The notes under the pieces were generated by a model. It did no database searches and had not been told where the DNA came from. It saw nothing but the letters and a program-made list of their open reading frames with translations. Of a stretch of 64,000 nt of DNA, positions 52,546 through 63,770 are shown one piece after another. Made by a program: the position numbers and the translations under genes. Positions within the stretch are counted from its first letter, which is position 1; the number at the start of each line of letters is the position of its first letter. The stretch is from Muricea muricata (taxonomy: Eukaryota > Cnidaria > Anthozoa > Malacalcyonacea > Plexauridae): NCBI GenBank assembly GCA_963855995.1, contig OY979730.1, positions 7,169,300 through 7,233,299 on the forward strand, given 5' to 3'.

Positions 52546-54420
52546 CAGGGTGTCCCAAAAAAAACGGAACCCACATAAATTAATTATGCAGTCGTTAAAA
52601 ATATTATTCACAAGAATGTCATTGTTATTCACAGTATTGTAATGACTTGATATTTCTGTACCTCTGGGATTTCATATTTTTGTGCAGCATATGTCAATGC
52701 AAAACAAGTTAAAAGTAATTTCTTACACCTATCCGTATTGCTAATTTTTCACTCAAAAGTGTAGTAAAAACAAAGCGACATTAACTGAGTAATAGCAACA
52801 ACAAACGTAATCATGTTTCCCATAAAAGTTTTGACGAACGCGGACAAAATCAGCGTGTATGACACAGCTTTTAAAACTTTTATAAGAACCAACAAAAGTA
52901 TTAATTAATCAGCCAGAATGAATATGCGTACAGCTACATATTTATTCCCCTTGTCCTTCGACATGCCCTCCGTTTCTTTGCACACAAAGTGTTGCTCGCT
53001 TGTGCATTTCTCGCATTGCATTTCTAACAATGTCAGGCTGCTGCCGTAAATCATCGACTTCGTCGATTATTCTTTGGCGAAGTGTCGCGAGATTTTCTGG
53101 TGGTGTTGTGAACACTTTATTTTTAAGGTATCCCCAGAGAAAAAAGTCGCATGGAGTTAGATCTGGTGAACGTGGAGGCCATTCGATGTCATGTTGTAAC
53201 CCAATTACACGATTTGGGAATGTTGCATTCAGCCGATCTCTTACTGCGATGAGACGATGTGCTGGTGCACCATCTTGTGCCCACCAAAGTGTTTGGAATA
53301 CACCATTCACATATTGGTCTCCAAATTGGCCAGTAAGTTGTGGGAATACATATTCATCTAGCATTTGGAGATAGGCAATGCCATTCACATTTCCATCAAA
53401 GAAGTACGGACCAACAATTACACCATTGCCACATAGCCCAACCCAAACAGTAAGCTTTGCACGAGAATCGTTCCGATCAAAATTGAATTCTGGCGGGTCT
53501 CCTTTCGGTGCATATCTGCGGATATTGTGCGTGTTTACTTTGCCGTTCATTATGAATCCAGCTTCATCTCCAATGACAACATTCGCCGTAAAATGAACAC
53601 GTTGGCATTGTCTAATCCACCATTGAGAAAAACGCACTCGCCGTGGAAAGTCGGTTTGTAGCAACGAGTGTCTTATGTGCATTCGATAGGGGTGCCAGCG
53701 TAATTCCAATTTGGTTATCCTGTTAAAACTTGAACGCGAAATTCCCAGACCGTTACGACGAGCGCTCACATTTTCAGGATTTTCTTCAAGAAGATTTCTT
53801 ACAGCGGCTACATTCTCCTCTGATCGTGCGACTCTACGTCTTCCAGAGTTACCCTTACTGCGATTATGGCTGGTGCCTGAGCTAAGGTACTTTTGCACTT
53901 TACGCCAAATTGTGCTCTTAGATGGGACATTCCGATTCGGAAATCTCGCCCTAAATGCATCTCTCACAGCAGCTATGCTTTGTGTTTGGATGTAATATTT
54001 GACAATAAGTACCCTCTGTTCGATTGTAAGTTGAGCCATTGCAAACGAACAAAATTTAACCTGTTTCTTTGTAAACGCGTAAACGTGTTTGTAAATTCTT
54101 TGCAATATCCATGGGGCTATGAAAATTGTATGTCATTGTTTAATTCTAAATGCAATTGTTTAAAATCAGTATTGTGTATTTTTTTACACCGGCTTATTTC
54201 AACCTTGGGAATCTTATTACAACATTATAGCTGGAAAAAAATGGCATTTCTTTCCTGTCTTACATTTTTGTGGTTTCTGAACAACTGTGCGGAGTTTAAG
54301 ATTCAGTTCAGTGCTGTCAATGTGTGAATCATAATGCATACAACATTAATTTATGCGGGTTTCGTTTTAAGTGCATACATAATTGTTTATGTGGGTTCCG
54401 TTTTTTTTTGGGACACCCTG
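52546..54420 (-). mobile_element. Mariner-like (DD41D-spaced) transposon, complete
   Basis: The terminal inverted repeats CAGGGTGTCCCAAAAAAAAC (left) and its complement at the right end (GGGACACCCTG to 54420) continue through GGAACCCACATAA. TA target duplication at 52544-52545 and 54421-54422. It contains one intact transposase ORF on the - strand. It is inserted into a LINE 3' region. Confidence 0.93.
52942..54105 (-). CDS. Mariner/Tc1-superfamily transposase, intact
   Basis: 387 codons; the likely functional start is the internal Met giving MAQLTIEQRVLIVKYYIQTQ (residue 23). N-terminal helix-turn-helix (DUF4817-like: AAVRDAFRARFPNRNVPSKS), then DDE_3 catalytic domain with VVIGDEAGF, WAQDGAPAH and SPDLTPCDFFLWGYL. 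By my count 41 residues separate the second Asp (QDGAPAH) from the Asp in PCDFF, giving DD41D spacing where mariner has DD34D. It catalyses cut-and-paste transposition at TA. No stops and all acidic residues present, so it is possibly active. Confidence 0.92.
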   Translation of the reverse strand: MQRIYKHVYAFTKKQVKFCSFAMAQLTIEQRVLIVKYYIQTQSIAAVRDAFRARFPNRNVPSKSTIWRKVQKYLSSGTSHNRSKGNSGRRRVARSEENVAAVRNLLEENPENVSARRNGLGISRSSFNRITKLELRWHPYRMHIRHSLLQTDFPRRVRFSQWWIRQCQRVHFTANVVIGDEAGFIMNGKVNTHNIRRYAPKGDPPEFNFDRNDSRAKLTVWVGLCGNGVIVGPYFFDGNVNGIAYLQMLDEYVFPQLTGQFGDQYVNGVFQTLWWAQDGAPAHRLIAVRDRLNATFPNRVIGLQHDIEWPPRSPDLTPCDFFLWGYLKNKVFTTPPENLATLRQRIIDEVDDLRQQPDIVRNAMREMHKRATLCVQRNGGHVEGQGE

Positions 54421-54640
54421 TATATATACGAATGTTTTGGTTGTCTTTAATAGATTAACTTGGGTCACACCTATTCTTTTGTAAATAATTTTGTAGTTAG
54501 TTTTTCAGACTTAAATAGTTAGTTTTTATTATGCCGACGCCCCTCATGGAAACCAACAGTATGTTGATGAGGCTAGCGTGGGTAAATTTGCATGTAAATA
54601 AAGGTTACATACATTACATACATACATACTGTCATATTGT
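54421..54640 (+). pseudogene. LINE 3' end after the mariner insertion
   Basis: Continuation of the LINE at 51399-52545: a 3' UTR ending with GTAAATAAAGGTTACATACA and an ACATACAT-type repeat tail near 54600-54630. Confidence 0.7.
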
Positions 54641-55076
54641 TCAGAATGTATCTCAGGGACATCCGCCAGGAATGTAAGCAATGTTCAACAATTTATTATT
54701 CGCCGAAGGCGAAGTGATTATTGGTGAATATTCACCGAGACGAAGTCGATAATTTCTTTAGTAAAATTTACGTGTATAATATGCACAGTCGTCTTTTATG
54801 ACTACAGTTTACTTATTATAAAGATCAATGCCCAACATAGTGCTTTGAGTAAGGCCATAAAAACAAGATTTAAAATAGAAATTATTTATTGTGACGTTTC
54901 GTCTTAACTTAAGACATCTTCAGACAAGTGGATAATATTACATACAAAGTTTAAATATATATCTATGCTAATAGTGTTGTTATATTTACAAGGTGTAAAA
55001 TTACAAGGGTTAATTAAGGATATAGACGTGTGAAGGTGGATAGGACATTACAAACACACACAACATAAACGACAAA

Positions 55077-55400
55077 TTAGAAGAGGTTAAGAGGAATAGA
55101 GTTGCCTTGAACGTTTAGATTAGGTTTGTATTTATTAATGAGGAGACTCTCGTGTATCATTAATTCGTATGAGTCTGAGGAGGAAGAAAGAATTTGAAAG
55201 TCGTCAAAGCTAGCAGGGTGCCCAGAGGCGTTTATATGGGACAGAATACTAGACATAGCTGGGTTGGTTGAATGTTTTCCCGTGATTGGAGAGATACCCA
55301 GATGTTCAGATATCCTAGTGTGTAGATGGCGCGTGGTTTGACCCACATACGACGCGGAACAGCATCGACACTTGAATAAGTATACCACACTGGATCTCAA
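55077..55400 (-). pseudogene. Inverted duplicate of the GIY-YIG domain
   Basis: Mirror copy in the left arm of the Penelope element. 106 residues, identical as read to the end of the + strand ORF, from RSSVVYLFKC to PLNLF. It is a structural by-product of the inverted 5' terminal copy, not a separate gene. Confidence 0.85.
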
Positions 55401-55521
55401 GTATTTGGGAACTTTATCCTTGAAGGGAAAAAAGGAAGAGATTCGTCTGGAAGAACGAAAGACGAATCTAATGCCAAGTCTTAGGTCTTAGGTCTTAGGT
55501 CCTCTTTTCGCCAATATTTTC

Positions 55522-56523
55522 ATGTCCTTCCATGAACAAAAATGGTTAAACAACTGCCCTTCTTCCTTCAAACCTCTACTCTACAGACGCTATGTTGATG
55601 ACTGCTTCCTTCTTTTCCGCTCCTCAGACCACGTACCATTTTTTCTCGACTACCTTAACCAACAACACGCCAATATAACCTTTACCACTGAGACCGAACG
55701 CGATGGGAAACTACCGTTTCTCGATATTGACATATTTCGTTCCGACAGAAAGTTCGCTACATCTGTTTACCACAAACCTACGTTTACTGGTTTATTCACC
55801 AACTTTAACAGTTTTATTCCTCTTGCCTACAAACAGAACTTAGTTTCTTGTTTGATTCATCGCATTTTCAACCTTTGTTCTAGCTATGAAAATTTTCATA
55901 CACAGCTTGAAGTTGTCAGAAAGTTATTTAACTCGAATGGTTTTCCCTCTCACATGTTCGACCGCATTGTTCGCCGCTTCCTCGAGCACACCTTTGACCC
56001 TAGACCACCTGTTCTGACCGCCTCTAAGAAAATAATCTATTTTTGCCTCCCATTCACAGGGATACATTCTCTACAGATACGCACTCAAATCAACCGACTC
56101 TGCAACGCTGCTTTTCCTCATCTTGGCATTAGATTCGTCTTTCGTTCTTCCAGACGAATCTCTTCCTTTTTTCCCTTCAAGAATAAAGTTCCCAAATACT
56201 TGAGATCCAGTGTGGTATACTTATTCAAGTGTCGATGCTGTTCCGCGTCGTATGTGGGTCAAACCACGCGCCATCTACACACTAGGATATCTGAACATCT
56301 GGGTATCTCTCCAATCACGGGAAAACATTCAACCAACCCAGCTATGTCTAGTATTCTGTCCCATATAAACGCCTCTGGGCACCCTGCTAGCTTTGACGAC
56401 TTTCAAATTCTTTCTTCCTCCTCAGACTCATACGAATTAATGATACACGAGAGTCTCCTCATTAATAAATACAAACCTAATCTAAACGTTCAAGGCAACT
56501 CTATTCCTCTTAACCTCTTCTAA
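55522..56523 (+). CDS. Penelope RT (C-terminal part) plus GIY-YIG endonuclease, 5'-truncated
   Basis: 333 codons open from the first Met. The frame actually continues upstream to about 55498 (GPLFANIF), so the protein is an N-terminally truncated RT. YRRYVDDCFLLF (palm YVDD) lies near residue 26, KLPFLDIDIFRSD near 65 and VYHKPTFTGLFTNF near 80. The linker runs to about 230. Endonuclease: VVYLFKC (GIY-like), SASYVGQT (YIG-like), HTRISEHLG (catalytic Arg and His) and NKYKPNLN at the end. The RT is incomplete, so autonomous activity is unlikely, although the endonuclease looks whole. Confidence 0.9.
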   Translation: MSFHEQKWLNNCPSSFKPLLYRRYVDDCFLLFRSSDHVPFFLDYLNQQHANITFTTETERDGKLPFLDIDIFRSDRKFATSVYHKPTFTGLFTNFNSFIPLAYKQNLVSCLIHRIFNLCSSYENFHTQLEVVRKLFNSNGFPSHMFDRIVRRFLEHTFDPRPPVLTASKKIIYFCLPFTGIHSLQIRTQINRLCNAAFPHLGIRFVFRSSRRISSFFPFKNKVPKYLRSSVVYLFKCRCCSASYVGQTTRHLHTRISEHLGISPITGKHSTNPAMSSILSHINASGHPASFDDFQILSSSSDSYELMIHESLLINKYKPNLNVQGNSIPLNLF

Positions 56524-57436
56524 TTTGTCGTTTATGTTGTGTGTGTTTGTAATGTCCTATCCACCTTCACACGTCTATATCCTTAATTAACCCTTGTAAT
56601 TTTACACCTTGTAAATATAACAACACTATTAGCATAGATATATATTTAAACTTTGTATGTAATATTATCCACTTGTCTGAAGATGTCTTAAGTTAAGACG
56701 AAACGTCACAATAAATAATTTCTATTTTAAATCTTGTTTTTATGGCCTTACTCAAAGCACTATGTTGGGCATTGATCTTTATAATAAGAATACGTTTTCC
56801 GCCTGGCACGTCTCTGGCTACAGTTTACTTCTGAAAATCCCTAAGTAAAGACTAAAGTTTACTTGTAATTTTTAAATAGTGAAAAAGTATTTGATAAGGT
56901 ACTTGCAGACGATCTATTACCTTAAGATAGTTTAGCATCAAAGTTTCTTTGTATTCTTTGAGTTTATATTAATGCAATTTTCTCCATTTGCTAATTTTGG
57001 CGAAAGTATAATACATAAAAACGACTCTCATTGGCGGCCATTTTGAAAAAATGCCGACCAGTAAAAAAAGCCTCATATTTACTTACTGGTCAGGCAACCA
57101 ATCAAGATGCTTGAAAACCATTATTTACTAAAGAAATTATACTAATTTTGAATAATGAAATGATAAGAATACCTATTATTATATACTGAATGTCAAAGTT
57201 CATTTATTCCTGTTTCTTATTGGTTAAGAACGTATCACGTGATAGTGGAGAAATTCTACTGTCTCCCTGGCAACGTAGCTAAGCGGTGGACATTACTTTT
57301 ATTCACCGGTAAATAACAAATCCACAGAGCCTCACGGCTCACGGAGCCATGTCAGGTAAAAGGTAATCCTTTTTACACATGTTTGATTGATTTGTAGTAC
57401 TTTTCTTCTCTTTTGACACTCAGTATATAATAAAAT

Positions 57437-57570
57437 ACTTATTGACTGAGACCTCGGGAAAGCAGTATGTTTTGTGGACCCTCGACTGTCGATGTTTCCC
57501 TCGGCTTCGCCTCGGTCTTTGCCTTGTGGTCCACAAAACATACTGTTTCCCTCGGTCTCAGTCAATAAGT
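57437..57570. mobile_element. 134-bp foldback
   Basis: Left ACTTATTGACTGAGACCTCG and right (reverse complement ACTTATTGACTGAGACCGAG) both continue through CAGTATGTTTTGTGGACC, leaving about 45 bp of loop. Confidence 0.7.
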
Positions 57571-58106
57571 GTTAATTGTCTCGCGCATGCAAGTATGTTT
57601 AATATGGAGTTTAATTTGATGGACCTTAATAATGTTAATTAGTTACCGAAGGCGAGGTGATTACAAGCCTATATTAGAGAGTTACAGATTGACGTTTTTT
57701 GGCCTGAACGTCTAACGCTAAACCGCTAATAATCACGTGATCTATTTCCCGCCGTTTTTGTTGTCGTTTTGCTTCACGTTTTGAACGGCTGGATACGCTT
57801 CTAGAGGTAAGCCGATTACTTCAAGATATTATGGAAAAAATAATGAGCTATTGCACGTTTTCTTAGTACAAGGAATACTTATTGCTATGTTACTAAGGTA
57901 TTGTTGACTTCTGAGGCAAAAAATGTAATATTTTGAGCATTTTAATTGTTGCCTTTACATATTAATCTACAGTTTGCGTTAAACATCAGTCTGGAGTGCT
58001 TTTTCACGTCAAACCGCTAACCTCTAACGGCTATTACTAAAACAAGGAATGGGGAATCGGGGAAAGGAATCAGGGAACGGGGAATGGGGAATGAGGAATG
58101 GAAAAA

Positions 58107-58892
58107 CCCGGAATACTAAAAGGGGGAATCTCTAAAACCTGTAATACTAAAAGGGGGAATCTCTAAAACCCGGAATACTAAAAGGGGGAATCTCTAAAAC
58201 CCGGAATACTAAAAGGGGGAATCTCTAAAACCCGGAATACTAAAAGGGGGAATCTCTAAAACCCGGAATACTAAAAGGGGGAATCTCTAAAACCCGGAAT
58301 ACTAAAAGGGGGAATCTCTAAAACCCGGAATACTAAAAGGGGGAATCCCTAAAACCCGGAATACTAAAAGGGGGAATCTCTAAAACCCGGAATACTAAAA
58401 GGGGGAATCTCTAAAACCCGGAATACTAAAAGGGGGAATCTCTAAAACCCGGAATACTAAAAGGGGGAATCTCTAAAACCCGGAATACTAAAAGGGGGAA
58501 TCTCTAAAACCCGGAATACTAAAAGGGGGAATCTCTAAAACCCGGAATACTAAAAGGGGGAATCTCTAAAACCCGGAATACTAAAAGGGAGAATCTCTAA
58601 AACCCGGAATACTAAAAGGGGGAATCTCTAAAACCCGGAATACTAAAAGGGGGAATCTCTAAAACCCGGAATACTAAAAGGGGGAATCTCTAAAACCCGG
58701 AGTACTAAAAGGGGGAATCTCTAAAACCCGGAATACTAAAAGGGGGAATCTCTAAAACCCGGAATACTAAAAGCCGGAATCTCTAAAACCCGGAATACTA
58801 AAAGGGGGAATCTCTAAAACCGGAATACTAAAAGGGGGAATCTCTAAAACCCGGAATACTAAAAGCCGGAATCTCTAAAACCCGGAATACTA
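58107..58892 (+). repeat. 31-bp minisatellite array, about 25 copies
   Basis: The unit is CCCGGAATACTAAAAG plus GGGGAATCTCTAAAA (31 bp). Copies are nearly identical, with a few GGGGG to GCC changes toward the inner end. No unique spacers. Confidence 0.97.
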
Positions 58893-60124
58893 TTTCTTAA
58901 GTTGTGTTTTAAAATCAGTAAATGTTTGACAAACTAGGGATTCAAGGATAGTGCAAAGTTTCAGAAGTCAGACAAATGTATAAAAAACTGACACAAACAG
59001 AAACAATGAATACAATACATACAGAACAATAAATCTGAAAACTGTGGTCTGCAATGACAAGGTGTATTTTTTACGCCAAATACGCCAAAGATTTCGCTGT
59101 ATCTTGTTTGCTCTTTATTATTTTCGCATGAAGCTTTGCCAAAATGTAGAGAAAACTATGGCGATTCATTTAGAGTAATTTACGGAATATATGACGTAAC
59201 ATAGCGAAAATTTTAGTCGTATCTGCCATATATGTTTATACTATGAACATTACTCATCAGTTCATATTAAACTCGGTTTCAAAATTTGATGCTTTCCAAG
59301 GTAAAAATCCCTTTTTACGCGTTGTAAACGAACAACTAATAGTCTAGACTGAAATTCTTTCAATGCCGGTTAAAATAGTGTTCTTATTGTCATAGAAATA
59401 CACTCATGTTTGCGACCCACTCCATTTGACTTCAGTTTTATCACTGAGTAAAGTCGCCCTTTTTCGTCCCAGTTACACATTAAATACCAATTTCAAAGCC
59501 TCGACCTCCTAACCTCGACCCTCTACAATTACCCAGACTCGACATCGGGTAATTATCAGTATTGATAATGCAGTTCCCTTTCGTTTCCATAGTTTTGTTG
59601 CTATCACGAAAACCAGTCCGTTCGGATAAATATTGACAATAGGTAGCTTTAGTTTCATAAATGCCGGAATTTTTAATATGCATTGCAGACTTCAGTATAG
59701 TCGCTAAAGGATATTGTAATTTCTTCCGTTAATGGTGCTACGATTTGGCCTTCGCTGGCCGTGAAAACGCAGGACTTAGATAACACTTGGTAAATCAACA
59801 AACTCTTTTATTTGTTATGTCTTGAGCTAAAGGTTCCAGTTACACGATACTGGATTACTATCAGAGTGACATCAACTTAAAAAGCTTTCCAATCTTGTTT
59901 GCTTTTTGAGCTTTTCATATTGGAAATTTTTGTTTAATTTTGCTGTGTTAAGACTTAAGTGCAAAATGCACCTTGAAAACCAAAATGTTATATCTCCGAT
60001 ATAATAGTTAATAATTATAATAATCAGGTAAGGCCGACTTAAGCGACTTTACTCAGTGATAAAACTGAAGTCAAATCATTTTTTGTCTAACATTTACTGA
60101 TTTTAAAACACAACTTAAGAAATA

Positions 60125-60606
60125 GTATTCCGGGTTTGAGTTCCGTGTTTTAGAGATTCCGGCTTTTAGAGATTCCGGCTTTTAGAGATTCCGGGTTTTA
60201 GAGATTCCCGGCTTTTAGTATTCCGGGTTTTAGAGATTCCCCCTTTTAGTATTCCGGGTTTTAGAGATTCCCCCTTTTAGTATTCCGGGTTTTAGAGATT
60301 CCGGCTTTTAGTATTCCGGGTTTTAGAGATTCCCCCTTTTAGTATTCCGGGTTTTAGAGATTCCGGCTTTTAGTATTCCGGGTTTTAGAGATTCCGGCTT
60401 TTAGTATTCCGGGTTTTAGAGATTCCCCCTTTTAGTATTCCGGCTTTTAGAGATTCCCCCTTTTAGTATTCCGGGTTTTAGAGATTCCGGCTTTTAATAT
60501 TCCGGGTTTTAGAGATTCCCCTTTTAGTATTCCGGGTTTTAGAGATTCCCCCTTTTAGTATTCCGGGTTTTAGAGATTCCCCCTTTTAGTATTCCGGGTT
60601 TTTCCA
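60125..60606 (-). repeat. Inverted 31-bp minisatellite array, about 15 copies
   Basis: Reverse-complement units (TAGTATTCCGGGTTTTAGAG type), more variable than the left array: several CCGGC variants and shortened units near the inner end. Confidence 0.96.
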
Positions 60607-60944
60607 TTCCTCATTCCCCATTCCCCGTTCCCCGATTCCTTTCCCCGATTCCCCATTCCTTGTTTTAGTAATAGCCAACCTCTAACTGCGGTTTGGGGTT
60701 TGAAGTTTAAAAACCGAACGTCAATCTGTAACTCTCTATTAACCGAGCCGAAGGCGCGGTGAATATAAGTTGCAATATTCATATACAAAAATTAATTTAT
60801 TATTCAAACTAAACAATTTAAAACGTTTAACAAAGAGTATTTGTTGTTTATGTTCATGTTAAGCATGAAAAATAGTTCGTTTGAAAGGTCTGTTGAAAGA
60901 TTTGGTGATTTTTAAAACATCTGCCGCTCTTTTACTTTTTTTCG

Positions 60945-61222
60945 TAAGTTTTAAATCGTGAAAAAAGTATTTAATGAACTAGTTGTCGACAATTTCTCCC
61001 CTTAACTAAACATCCAAATTGTTTCTGTGTTTGTGCTTTGTAGTAATTCCTTTCTCCTCCATTTGTTTTAATTTCGTCAAAATTATAAAACATCAAAACG
61101 ATTTTTATTGGCGGCCATTTTGAAGGCATTATTTACTAGCTCCGCAATAAATGATGCCTTAGATTTACTAGTCAGTCAGCCAATCAAAAGCCTCAGACAT
61201 TATTTACTAGAGAATTTATACT
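60945..61222 (+). mobile_element. Short DNA transposon copy 3 (diverged)
   Basis: Shares TGGCGGCCATTTTGAA, TCAGCCAATCAAAAGCCTCA-like text and the TATTTACTAG...TTATACTAAT end with copies 1 and 2. The left end is not clear. Confidence 0.5.
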
Positions 61223-61389
61223 AATCCTGGATAATCTCTATGCCGCCAATGCAGCGGTCCAGTTGTTGTATACATGTCAACGGCGGCTAATATGGCGGCG
61301 AAGACAAAAAGCTCGCACTGACAGGAACTGTTATGAGAATTAAAAGATAAAATACCCTATTTTGTCTGCCTGCGATCAACTGAACTAAG

Positions 61390-61482
61390 ATGTTCACTTT
61401 GCTCTCTGGACTATGGCGTTATATGTTTCAGAAAGATGAATACTATATCCTAATTTTAGGCTTGGATAACGTCGGGAAAACG
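61390..61482 (+). CDS. ARFRP1: ARFRP1-like GTPase, first coding exon
   Basis: 31 codons from ATG 61390: MFTLLSGLWRYMFQKDEYYI, then LILGLDNVGKT, before donor GTAATG. LSGL-YMFQKDEY is characteristic of ARF-related protein 1, a Golgi small GTPase acting in trans-Golgi trafficking upstream of ARL1. GLDNVGKT is the P-loop (GX4GKT). The exon ends exactly after GKT. The upstream sequence has ATATGGCGGC, reminiscent of a YY1-type promoter-proximal motif. Later exons (switch regions) were not found before 64000, so the gene is partial here. Confidence 0.88.
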
Positions 61483-61844
61483 GTAATGTGCCATTAGTGC
61501 CAATTTGCTGACAATTTCAATTCTTATTAAATAGTTTTAGCATTGTACTTCCACTGAGCCTGCTCATGTGGTGAAGGTGGCTATATCAGCTATATGGCAT
61601 TCGCCATTCGTATTTTAATGGGGGATATTCTGGTTGGTTGTGAAGTGGCTGACCAAGGGTGTCTGGTGTTTTCCGACCCATTACCCAAGTGCGTAATCGT
61701 CATTTGGTGATCTAGATATTACCAACGCTGAACCTATTTTATAGAACGTTTTATAGAACAAGCCACTATTCACACTTCGTCCAACCGACCCTTGAACACT
61801 ATTTACATGAACTTATGTTGCCTTATTTGATTAGCTCAATGTCA

Positions 61845-62195
<351 letters not shown>

Positions 62196-63225
62196 TAAAA
62201 GCTCTGCTTCTACATTGAGCACTGTTTAGACCACGAAAATATCAAAGCTATACAAAGCTTTGATGCTTGGACAAACAAACTACCAATTGACTTAGGTATG
62301 AAATGAGCATAAACCCTGACCAAGCTAGAAAATTTTGTTCGACCGAATACCATGGCAACTGAACTAGTTTGAATCTGCAGTATTTTACAACTTGGTGTGG
62401 TATACAAATTGTAGTGCTTAGTCAGAGTATAGTCAGCATAACAAGAAAGAAACAACTGAGAGGATAAAAGAGAGTTTGTGAAAAAGGCTCATTTGTCAGG
62501 AAGTTAGTTTGAGATATGAGGCACTAAACACAACAGCTTTAAGATTAACCGAGATTTGTATATTTGCATGAGTAAAGATACAATACAGTCCCTTCTAAGC
62601 ATCCCTTCTGTTTTGCTTGTAGCAAACGAGACCAACAGATGTAAGCATTGCCCATCTCTATATTATCTCTTTGAATTGAAACACTGGCTTACATTTATTT
62701 ACAAGCATAGCAAACCAGTGACAGATATTCAGTTAGTGAAATATATTTTGCAAATATGGCAGTGGGAACATTTGTGGGAAGGTGCAGTCAGTGTAATCTT
62801 ATAGTTAAACTGCCATGAAGCCAAATTGATGCTCATATGCCCAGCTCCTTTCTTTTGTTTCTGTTGGAATAATCACGTCATCTTTGCAGTACCAGTAATG
62901 CATCAATATTTAAAGTTTTCACTTTAATTTAAACTGAGGTTACAACTTGATTTCACTTTAAATCAACTTATAACTTTAATTCAATGGTATTAGGTCCATT
63001 TTGATGTTGAATTTAAATCCTGAGTTTAGAGAATGTGAAAAGCCTGCAAAATGACATGAAGATCAAGGAAACATTGTGGCCAATAGTATGGCTTATATAA
63101 TGAATCAATACGGAGTTCCTTGTTGAATATTCGACTTGCTCAGTGGAAGATTCAACTAGCTGCTTTGAATAATAATCTTTTGACTTTAATAATTGATCTA
63201 GTTGTCTGTTATTTAAAAACCACAG

Positions 63226-63475
63226 ATGGTCGATGTCATTATTGATCTCATTCCCAGACTGCTCTGGTCTCTATTAGATGTTTTATTGTAAATACAAGTT
63301 GTGTTTAGATGGGTTCCAGCAAGCTTGTTGCTACCTCTTGGCGTGTGATTTCTAATACAACAGACGGGGGTTTAAATCCTGGCTGAGGCTTGTTTATTTT
63401 TAACATTCTTACTGAACGTTTTTCTGAACGTATTTCACTTATGATCTATAATTTCAAAACGAAAAATCTAAGTTT
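63226..63475 (+). repeat. Second copy of the tRNA-like repeat (truncated)
   Basis: Matches 1950-2250: GATCTCATTCCCAGACTGCT, AATACAAGTTGTG, TTCCAGCAAGCTTGTTG, CTTGGCGTGTGATTTCTA and a degraded box B (GGTTTAAATCC). The right inverted arm is missing. Confidence 0.6.
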
Positions 63476-63726
63476 TATTGCGAACAATTTACACGCAGAT
63501 AATTCAATTATTTAGTTCGGTGCATGTACTGCCATTTGCAACGTTCAAGGTTGAATCTTGTATACGTTTCAAACGTAGCATTTCAAATGAGTACATCCGT
63601 TTGACCAATGAAATAAACCATTTTAAAGATACAACAGCTATTATCATTATACATACAATTGTAGCTACATCGTTAGTTACGTAATATGTGATATGTGTTT
63701 GATTTTTAGTGACGTTTTTACTATTT

Positions 63727-63770
63727 CATGGTTTAAATTCCCATGGTTTAAATTCCCATGGTTTAAATTC
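63727..63770 (+). repeat. Three copies of a 16-bp tandem repeat
   Basis: CATGGTTTAAATTCCC repeated nearly three times. The rest of 63476-64000 shows nothing else I can support. Confidence 0.85.

Larger units (their letters stand above)
54814..56817 (+). mobile_element. Penelope-like element with inverted 5' copy and 12-bp TSD
   Basis: The left inverted arm, 54814 to about 55480, is a reverse copy of the right arm, about 56126-56788, including most of the GIY-YIG coding region. The 12-bp duplication CTACAGTTTACT flanks it (54802-54813, 56818-56829). Between the arms the ORF starts inside RT. About 29 bp of unique 3' sequence follow the right arm. A GGTCTTA microrepeat (55481-55500) marks the arm/RT junction. 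Hairpin CTGAAGATGTCTTAAGTTAA with following GAAACG lies in each arm. Confidence 0.88.
54749..57142 (+). mobile_element. Short DNA transposon copy 2, split by Penelope
   Basis: 54749-54813 and 56818-57142 together match copy 1 (32174-44967). The ends TAATTTCTTTAGTAAA and TTTACTAAAGAAATTA are inverted. Just upstream (54700-54748) is a CGCCGAAGGCGAAGTGATTA motif that recurs near 57645 and, inverted, near 60750. Confidence 0.65.
57676..60737. mobile_element. Giant composite foldback with inverted minisatellite arms
   Basis: Outer ends AGAGAGTTACAGATTGACGT at 57676 and its complement ending 60737. Inside are inverted GGAATGGGGAATGAGGAATG-type segments (about 58040-58100 and 60600-60665), then inverted 31-bp arrays (58107-58892 and 60125-60606), inverted AACTTAAGAAATAG-bearing segments (58890-58930 and 60083-60125), and a further inverted pair (59424-59457 and 60043-60077). 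The middle, 58940-60080, has no gene. So the whole 3-kb unit is one nested palindrome. Family unknown. Confidence 0.75.

Noticed and set aside
55077..55400. Independent - strand GIY-YIG gene
   Set aside because: It is the mirror arm of the same Penelope insertion and identical in sequence to the + strand end.
58107..58892. Possible CRISPR array
   Set aside because: Units are contiguous 31-bp repeats without unique spacers, in a eukaryotic context with inverted duplication. It is a minisatellite.
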